From Rhizophagus clarus (lineage: Eukaryota; Glomeromycota; Glomeromycetes; Glomerales; Glomeraceae), in the NCBI GenBank assembly GCA_015698045.1, contig BLAL01000169.1:1116001-1180000 (forward strand): a stretch of DNA of 64,000 nucleotides, in the 5' to 3' direction. A model generated the notes under the pieces. The model ran no database searches. It saw nothing but the letters and a program-made list of their open reading frames with translations, and was not told where the DNA came from. The position numbers and the translations under genes are program-made. How positions within the stretch are numbered: position 1 is the first letter of the stretch; each line of letters opens with the position of its first letter. Below are positions 56,420 through 64,000 of this stretch, piece by piece.

Positions 56420-56780
56420 GATACCTTTAACATCCTCGCGATATTTGAAATTTGATATCGTTCTGATATCATTCTGATATTATATCGATTTATAGTCTCG
56501 ATGTCGTGATGATGTTGAAATGGAAATTGTGATGTTATCGTGAAGATGTTGAAAATGTATCGTTAAGATTATCATAAATATATCGTCACGATATCATTTA
56601 ATATATTGTCACGATATCATTTAAAAATTAATATTATCGTGAAGTTGTTGAAAATGTATCGTTAGGATATTATAATTATGTCATTATAGTATCATTAAGA
56701 TCGCTAAATATTTTATTGAAATATCGTGATGACATTTAAACTGTATCAGGATGATAATGAAACGTAGTAGATATATTCAA
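56420..56780 (+). repeat. GATATCGT / ATCGTGA-rich repeat tract
   Basis: Dense variants of atatcgtcacgatatc and gttgaaaatgtatcgt; likely subterminal DNA of the neighbouring element that holds the second transposase. Confidence 0.6.
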
Positions 56781-56939
56781 TAAATTAAATCAATTTTAAT
56801 TGGTTTAAATTAATTTGTTTATTAATTAATTAATATATATATATTTTTTATAATGCAATTATGACAATTATGATGTTTTAATTGTTATTTAATTGTTAAA
56901 TATTGCAAATTACGGTAATTAAAGGAAGAATATCCCTAT

Positions 56940-57660
56940 CTCTGGATAGGATGACATAAAATAACGTGACGATATCAGTTCAACACTAATATTATATTGA
57001 AACTTGTTAAAAATGTTAAATTAAAGTGTCTGGATTATGGCGCAAGCTCTGCGAAATTAAAGTTACGATCATACCTGATTAAATTAAGCTGAAACACTTG
57101 AACCTAAAAGAAACAGAAGAAACGTTATTATAATGTTCCTTACAAAAAAAAAAGAAAAAGAAAAGAAAAAAAGAAAATTCATATAACATTTCTTACAAAA
57201 AAAAAAAAAAAAAAAAAAATATTAAGTTTCGCATCTCTCTCACCAGATGGTTAACATAAAACAACGTGACGATATCATTATGACACTAATATTATATTAA
57301 AACTTGTTAAAAATGTTGAATTGATGAACCTAAAAAAAACAGAAGAAACGTTATTATAACGTTCCTTACAAAAAAAAAGAAAAGAAAAAAAGAAAATTTA
57401 TATATTCTTACAAAAAAAAAAAAAATATTAAGTTTCGCATCTCTCTCACCGGATGGTTAACATAAAACAACGTGACGATATTGTTATGACACTAATATTA
57501 TCTTGAAACTTGTTTAAAATGTTGAATTGATAAGTTTCTGATTACGACGCAAGTTTCTGCGAAATTAAAGATACGGTCGTGCCTGGTAAATTACTTAGAC
57601 ATCTCTCTTTTCGAATACTAATATAAAACAACGTGACGATATCATTATGACGCTAGAACA
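56940..57660 (+). repeat. Tandem array, about 150-300 bp spacing, four copies
   Basis: The block 'acataaaacaacgtgacgatatcattatgacactaatattat' recurs near 56949, 57254, 57459 and 57611, each followed by aacttgttaaaaatgttgaatt and, in the middle copies, by agaagaaacgttattataacgttcctta and A-rich tracts. Confidence 0.8.
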
Positions 57661-58363
57661 ATTGCATTCCCAAGTATAAAAAAGAGGGGAAATAATACTA
57701 TACCGAAATTTTCTTTGCGCACATTCCGAATTTCGTCCAAATTTTGTCGCAAATATTATTATACACTACTATTAAAAAATTTTTCTTTTTTAAAAAAAAA
57801 TAATAATAAATAAATAAATAAATAAAAAAATACATCCCGAATTTCTGTTATATTGTTAAAAAATATTTCTAAACAATATTTGCACAGCGAGAGCTAAAAT
57901 TTGTAAAACAATTAATATTATTATAAATAACTTTTTGTTTCGTACCTGTCAAGGTGTCGAATAAACTATTTTTCAATGTTGAGATTATGCCGGAATAAAA
58001 AATAGACGCGTATATGATTGTTAATATTATTAAGAAATATTTTAAATAGACTGACAATATTAAAATGTAAGTTATTACAGTAAAATGTAGAGAATGGAGT
58101 AGAAATAACCGTCGTGCGAATGTTTTAACAAACAAACAATGATTTTGATTGGATAATCAATACAAAGTCACGTTATCACGTGATAAGTAATGGACCGGTC
58201 ACGATACCATAACAATATCAAAACGATATTGTTGCATTTATTTAATAAAAAAAAGATACTGTATCATTTTGATATTGTTAAAACAATAATGAATTTAATG
58301 AGTAAACGTAGTATAAACTTATATTTATATTGTAAATTTATTAACATAATATTACTAATAAAG
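57661..58363. other. Spacer with cacgttatcacgtgataa palindrome
   Basis: No gene; the 88-codon frames on both strands lack motifs. A near-palindrome around 58171-58187 (gttatcacgtgataa) and gatatc words link it to the repeat tracts to the left. Confidence 0.4.
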
Positions 58364-61300
58364 CTATATAGCTGTAAAATAATAATTATTTTTTATCCAC
58401 AAATCAATTTTCGTATCATAGACAAAGTGAACTTTCTGTACGTGGTCAATTATTGATATCGGGAAGATTCTTTTCTAGCGAATGTCTTGGCTTGTCTGAA
58501 TGCGAAAAAGAGGACATTTCAATATGTTGTGAATTCTGTTAATATTGTCAAACCAATCAATTGTAATAAAGGCATAATATTTATCATCATTGCCTTTGTA
58601 TTTGAAGATCCCTTTTATAATCGCATAACATTCACTACTGTCTTCCTCGTGTATTGTTACGACGTCACCAATATGAAGATGTACTTTGAAAAAGACGCTA
58701 TCGCTTTCTTCCATAATGTATGTCGCCAATTCATACCAGCCCATTTGAGAATATATAAGAGCTGACTTTTGTCCAATGTCCATAAATGAAAGAAGCAGCT
58801 CAGATTTGAAATTTGGAAAATTTTTCATGATATTTTCACGATCCTGACGGGACAAGCTTCTCTTTAAGATAATATTTGTAATAAAATCCACTGGAGATGA
58901 AATCGCTATATAAAATAAAATTACATTAATAATTGCGGAAATATTATTATTATAAAATTGTAATACAAACCTTCTTCATTTTCTTCCGATTCTTGTTCAT
59001 TTGATACCTTGTCTTCAGTAATATACCAATTAGTCAATAAATTTCTAAAATTTGAGGACATAGTAGCGAAACCTCTACAAGGTTGTGATAATCTTTGATC
59101 TGCGCTTCCATTTACTAAATGACAAATTGCAAAGAGCGTAGTATACCGCTTTAACAAGTCTAGCTCGATATTCTTGCAATTTGTTCGTAGTACCATTGCT
59201 TTAAAGATCTGATGCACCATCTCTTTGATACCAACTTGAGTGTTTATAAAAGTACCATAAGTCCTTGCATGCACCAGCAAGTGGATATTGATATGCAGGT
59301 TTGGTAAGTTAGCAAATTCAGAGAAAACCTAAAGCCACATTATTAAATAATATTATAAATAAAAAATAAAAAATTATATAAGAATTATGAATAATTGTAC
59401 CTTTGGAAGAATTTTCATTTCTTCTTCAAGGCATTTTTGTAATTTGTCATACGAATCTAATGTAAACTTGCTTTCAAAAACCATCCTCATTGTTTTTGCT
59501 ACATATACCCAACAAGCAATTATTACATTTTTTGCCATGTTAATGCGTAATTCTTAAGTTCGTCGCAGAATGCTTCTGGATTCATTTTCCTTTAAGCTTG
59601 ATGTTTCTAAAAAACTATTAAGTATAAAAGGCATTATCATAGCGAGCCTAAGATAGTCAGACATCATGAAACTAGCATTGTGACTAATTGGATTTGGCAA
59701 ACGAGACCATTTTTTTGGTTTCTCAAAGTTCTTCCAGGCTTTGATAAACTCGTCCTCTCCTTTTTGTGAAAATAATTCGCACCTGTGGAAATCAAAAAGC
59801 TTTATTAAAAGATTTTGTTCGTTACATATCTAGCTAAAGTTAATTAAATTCAAAGATCATACGTTAATTTAAGAAGTCGTCCAATCTTCCTAGCAGTTGC
59901 ATGATATACATCTTGAGGTGTCTGTAGATGCCTTTCTCTTAGCAGCCTATTCAAAATGCTAGGCCTTGTTCTTAGTCCAAACTCAGTACAAAGTCGTTTT
60001 TGCCTTGTGGTAGCAGGTTCGTTAAATATCTCTTTAAATTGATCGTCAGTGATGTGATGATATCTTGATGTTGCTGGTACATCCTGAGAGAAGTTGGTAA
60101 GTGATTCTCGAGAGGCTGTACAAGTGCGGCAACCTTTATTGGCATTATGTCGTAATACACCACACATATCATTCCCTTGTGGTAAATCAGCAGTTACGAT
60201 ACCTAAACTGGCCATCACCCAAGCATCTTGGCCATTCACTTCCATTAATTTTCCTTGTTTGAATTCTTTCATTTCAGAAATAAATGGCAACATGAATTCA
60301 TTGAAATTACCACTGAAAGGAACCAACCTGAGAACAAAGTGATTTTTGAGCAACTTTCTTTGACAGGCAGGCATATTTCCAAACTGCACATAAACATCTC
60401 TTAACGAATGATAAACATTCCTAAATGTTCCAAAATCATCGTAGTATATGTTCAAAAACAGCTTATAAACTGGAATTGTTGGAGATGTTGGCTGCCTTAT
60501 GGAAATATATTCTGAAGGATGTTGATAAGAGAACGTTGCATCACGAATGCGCCAGTGTGTATGATGTTTATAAAGTATTTTGGTAATTCGTAGTGTATCT
60601 GCAGCAACCTTTTCTGAAATTTGTGATGTTGTTATTGTCAAGAATGGTTCATCTTGTAACCAAACTTCTCTGGAAAGAGAGCGATTTTGTCTTAATTCTC
60701 CCTTAAAAGTTCCAGGCAAGTCACTATAATCTAGAACTTTTTGGATTCTCAGCCGATACTGTTGGTTCTCTTCATTTAATAATATCGCTCTCAATCTGCC
60801 AAGTTTTCGCTCATTGTCGTAATAGTAAACAAAATCGCCGCATTGGTATATCTCTATTATATACATATGAAAAAAGTGTTAGTCTCTTGTACTTTATTGC
60901 TTCGCCTCTCTACCATCAGCTTGTATTTAATAAATAATTACCCCCTGATATCATTAATTGTTCTTGACCGAAAAGAGGTGACTCTGCCCATAAGGTACTA
61001 TGCCAGTACTCGGATTTTATTTTTGAATCAACACCAGCACTAAAATACATTTCCTTTAATAGTGATGGGTTGTTAAGAACATTCCAAATGATATCACTTA
61101 TTGAAAGTTGATATGCCATCTTTGAATCCTTTAAAGTTGATGGTGTTTTTTTTTGATGAAATTGAGATAGATTTTGCTGATATTGAGGGAAGAGGAAGAC
61201 GCTCCCTTCATGCTCGAAATCTCTGAATATTTTTTACAATATGATCTCTATTAAATTCTGGTCTCATGATAATGTCAACAAGATCTTCATATGCATTTGT

Positions 61301-61912
61301 TGAAATATTATGCTTATAAATCCAACAAAATAAGGCAGCAGTAGTTAAATTTTGAAAATATGGAGCAAAATCACCATCATAAGATGGTAACTTATCTTTA
61401 GCCAATGCTTCATTAACGAATAGCTTTTCTTCTGAGATATCAGAATCATGTCTTTCTTCATTATCTGACGACATTGTTTCATATTCTTTATCACTTTCTA
61501 AGGACATTATATAATCGCTTTCTGTTTCATTCTCTGATGATGTTGAAATCATGTTGGTATCACCTTCTTCATTATTGCTTCGTTGTTCTAAATCATCATC
61601 ATTATCGTTTCGTTGTTCTAAATGATCATTATCGCTTCATTGTTCTAAATCATCACCATTATCGCTTCGCTGTTCTATATGATCATCATCGCTTCGTTGT
61701 TCTAAATCATCACCATTATCGCTTCGCTGTTCTATATGATCATCATCGCTTCGTTGTTCTAAATCATCATCTCCGTCACCATATTCATTATACTCTTCGC
61801 CGCTAATATTATCATCTTCAAAATCTTTTTGCATTGTCATCATTATCCGATAATAAAAATCTGTTGGGCAACCTTCTAAAATTATTACGGATACGAAAAG
61901 GTAATGTAGCAA
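58364..61912 (-). pseudogene. Second CACTA/Plavaka-type transposase, multi-exon, decayed
   Basis: Coding order on the minus strand: acidic LEQRS-repeat N-terminus (61912-61560), a conserved block with DGDFAPYFQNLTTAALFCWI (61400-61208), then SISDIIWNVLNNPSLLKEMY (61119-60942), exon 60853-59863 with VNGQDAWVMASLGIVTADLP and NDMCGVLRHNANKGCRTC, exon 59782-59401 (MMSDYLRLAMIMPFIL), exon 59328-58971 (NLPNLHINIHLLVHARTYGT, IKEMVHQIFK) and exon 58905-58364 (QMGWYELATYIMEESDSVFF, HLHIGDVVTIHEEDSSECYA). Introns of 65-88 nt have GT-AG ends. Breaks: TGA in the repeats (about 61635), TGA at 61208, frameshift in an A-run near 61150, TAA at 59554, TAG at 58475. Distinct from the transposase at 47048, so it marks another element whose ends were not found. 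Confidence 0.75.
61565..61785 (-). repeat. Minisatellite encoding acidic LEQRSD repeats
   Basis: Alternating 27- and 30-bp units 'cgttgttctaaatcatcaccattatcg' / 'cgctgttctatatgatcatcatcg'. In protein: (D/H)LEQRSDNGDD and HIEQRSDDD. The plus-strand frame of His/Tyr repeats here is its shadow. Confidence 0.8.
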
Positions 61913-62050
61913 TATTCGCTTTTCGAGGTTTATTTCGTAATATGGCTATGATAATAATTATAATAAGGAATAATAAAATGAGTAAATTTAAAAAATGTCC
62001 ATGCGCGTTTGTGTATTTAATTCATTAACTGCTTTTATAATATTTTTAAT
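61913..62050. other. Upstream region of the second transposase
   Basis: Short AT-rich stretch leading into the repeat array; nothing else seen. Confidence 0.3.
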
Positions 62051-64000
62051 TGGAAATCATAGTATCGTGATCGCAGCACATAAACGGAAATTTTGGGTTA
62101 ACAAATTTCTCATTAACGGAAATTTTGGGCAATGATCTGGTTACATGTAAAGAAATTTTGTATGAAATCGTGACCGCAGGACATAAACGGAAATTTATAA
62201 ATGGAAATTTATATTGAAATTTCGAGAAAAAAAAATTGTCAATGGTTACATTAGTTCTTGGATCACAGTACATTAATGGAAATCTTGGGGAAAATGATCT
62301 AAAATTGACGTGTTAATAACAGTTACATGCAAAGAAATTTTGTATGAATATCGTGCGTGACTGCAGAACATAAACGGAAATTTAGATTACTAATTTCTTA
62401 AATTTTGGGAAAATCGACATGCAAAGAAATTTTGTATGAATATTGTGACTGCGGGACATAAACGGAAATTTGAATTGATCAGAAATTTTCTTAATGGCTA
62501 CATTGGTTCTTTACTTACAATGCATTAACGAAGTTTTGAGGCAATGATCTGAAGAGTTGACTTCTTTAACGGTTATATGTAAAGGAATTTATATGAATAT
62601 TGTGACCGCAGGACATAAGCGGAAATTTAGATCATCGAATTTTGGGATAATTGATTAGAAAAAAAATTTGTTAATAGTTAGTTACATTAACTAATGAATT
62701 ATATAATGAACAACATCGTAACTATAGAAATTTGGGTTAACAAAGCTCTTGAATTTAGGATTGATGTTTTGACGATTACATGTAAAGAAATTTATATAGG
62801 CTGCTGGACATAACGGAAATTGGTTAACAAAGCTTTTCTGAAAAATTGACATTACATTTTAAGAATATCGTGATCGCAGCACATTTAGACAAGACAAAAA
62901 ATTGTTAGCAATTCGTGTTCCAGTTTATATGAAATTTTGATTTTTATGATTTTAAATTATTACAATCAATTATTATGATAAAATCACTAGTTGTGAGCTT
63001 TACGGATATATACAATTATAAAATTACATAAGATTTATTTTTTTATTGAAATAAATTGAAAAGAAGGTGGATATAATATTGTGCGGTATTGTAATGAGAT
63101 ATTAATTTCATATAATGGCAATATTAATTCTAACAAATAATTTTAAAGTGTTAAATATTTCAAATTATCACAAAATATTAAAGAATCAAATGATCATACC
63201 TTTTTCACCATCTGAGCCCAGTCTCCCATGGTCTTCGCTCAGTTGTTACGAGATGGACGTTTCCGTTTCTTTTTAATGTTGGTCTGGAGAAGATCGTTCG
63301 ATCAGGTTTGTTCTTTTATTAGATCGTCTAGCGAGATCAATATCATATTATCTATATATGAAAGAAACTATTTGAATATTATCATACGTTATTTAATGAA
63401 TTAATATACCAGGTATTTTTTTTTTATACCTGTTTCTTCTCTACTAGGTTTGGAAGAGAACATTTTCTTTCTATCTTTTTTTTATTAGAAATCTAAAAAC
63501 TCTGATCTGAGATGTGGTATTTTTATATGTAACTGATAAGATATGGACAGTCAAACTTTAAAAAAAATATCAATTGAATTCTTTGGGAAAAAAGCACAAA
63601 GTAAATTTTTTTATAATATTACGACTGTGATATCATGACTGCACTATATAAAAGGAAATTTGGATCAACAACTTGAAAAGTTTTTGTAAAACTTCATTAC
63701 ATAATTCTGAGATAGAGAACTAATGTAACAAATTCTGTCAATGCGCTGCAGATAAAAATCAATATAACCATTAACAATTTTTTCTCCTGATCAATTATTG
63801 ATCTAAATTTCCATTTATTTATCATGACCACGATATTCATGTCAAATTTTTCAGATCATTACCCTAGATTCCACCAATGTGCTGCAGATAAAGATCTTTT
63901 GCAGATAAAGAATCAACAGAACTGTTGACAAAATTTTTTCCGATCAATTTTTTGATCTAAATTTCTGTTCATGTCCTGCGATCACCTTACATGTAACCGC
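62050..64000 (+). repeat. Degenerate long repeat array (GACCGCAGGACATAAACGGAAATTT units)
   Basis: The module 'tatcgtgaccgcaggacataaacggaaattt' followed by 'gatcaatgat..ttaacggttacatgtaaagaaattttgtatgaa' recurs about eight times between 62060 and 62900 at roughly 90-160 bp. From about 63720 to the window edge the same words occur inverted (aaatttccatttatttatcatgaccacgatattcat; tgtcctgcgatcac). The middle (62930-63700) is AT-rich. No gene. Confidence 0.75.

Noticed and set aside
56116-56430. Overlapping Tyr/Ile-rich ORFs on both strands
   Set aside because: They are the CCCGATATGT subterminal repeats of the CACTA element read in frame.
61474-61806. Plus-strand ORF with His/Tyr/Arg/Val repeats
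   Set aside because: It is the complement of the acidic LEQRSD minisatellite of the minus-strand transposase; the minus frame is contiguous with conserved domain sequence.
1-64000. CRISPR arrays, rRNA and tRNA genes
   Set aside because: No regularly spaced identical repeats with unique spacers, and no cloverleaf or rRNA-like stretch noticed by eye; a tRNAscan/Rfam run would be decisive.

Overview
The window looks like nuclear DNA of an arbuscular mycorrhizal fungus, Rhizophagus irregularis or a close relative. This is an inference from very AT-rich sequence, GT-AG introns of 60-80 nt, host genes rich in Ser/Asn/Lys, and a dense load of Tnp2/CACTA-like transposases, coiled-coil/zinc-knuckle gag proteins and Myb/SANT-like genes of a kind I associate with that genome. 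I see no bacterial-type operons, CRISPR array, rRNA or tRNA gene.

Layout. Positions 1-22 kb are a gene-poor host segment: a three-exon PARP-like catalytic-domain gene (533-1483), an orphan 165-aa gene (4644-5141, minus), an extremely AT-rich block (about 7.7-15.6 kb) holding a MITE, a Helitron-like 3' end next to degenerate telomere-like repeats and a dead LINE tail, then a single-exon PARG-like macrodomain gene (17265-18434) and a three-exon CRIB (Cdc42-binding) gene with a probable N-myristoylation site (19958-20825).

Positions 23-45 kb are a nest of mobile elements. The oldest layer (about 23.2-44.9 kb once its guests are removed) has a minus-strand DDE integrase relic head-to-head with a plus-strand coiled-coil/zinc-knuckle gag-like ORF. 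That ORF meets a downstream frame at a -1 slippery site, followed by a retroviral-type aspartic protease and several coiled-coil/zinc-finger ORFs. No reverse transcriptase or other polymerase is visible in it. Two later elements sit inside: an 8.6-kb Ty3/gypsy LTR retrotransposon in minus orientation (29198-37767, duplicated ATGT) carrying an antisense ORF, and a 3.6-kb TIR transposon (39602-43200, TA target) that splits a coiled-coil ORF whose reading frame is restored if the insertion is removed.

Positions 44.9-56.4 kb are an 11.5-kb CACTA-like element with inverted termini starting CACTGG. It carries a two-exon Tnp2-like transposase, a four-exon acidic/basic gene with one premature stop, a Myb/SANT-like gene with a polyproline tail, a captured fragment of ribosomal protein uL16 (RPL10), and a compositionally distinct multi-intron unit whose introns contain strong hairpins with H/ACA-like boxes (a possible snoRNA host gene). 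Positions 56.4-64 kb hold long arrays of diverged repeats around a second, decayed CACTA/Plavaka-type transposase on the minus strand (58364-61912).

The most interesting points are the gag-protease-integrase element without a visible polymerase, the intronic structured RNAs inside a CACTA element, and the PARP-like/PARG-like pair in the host segment.
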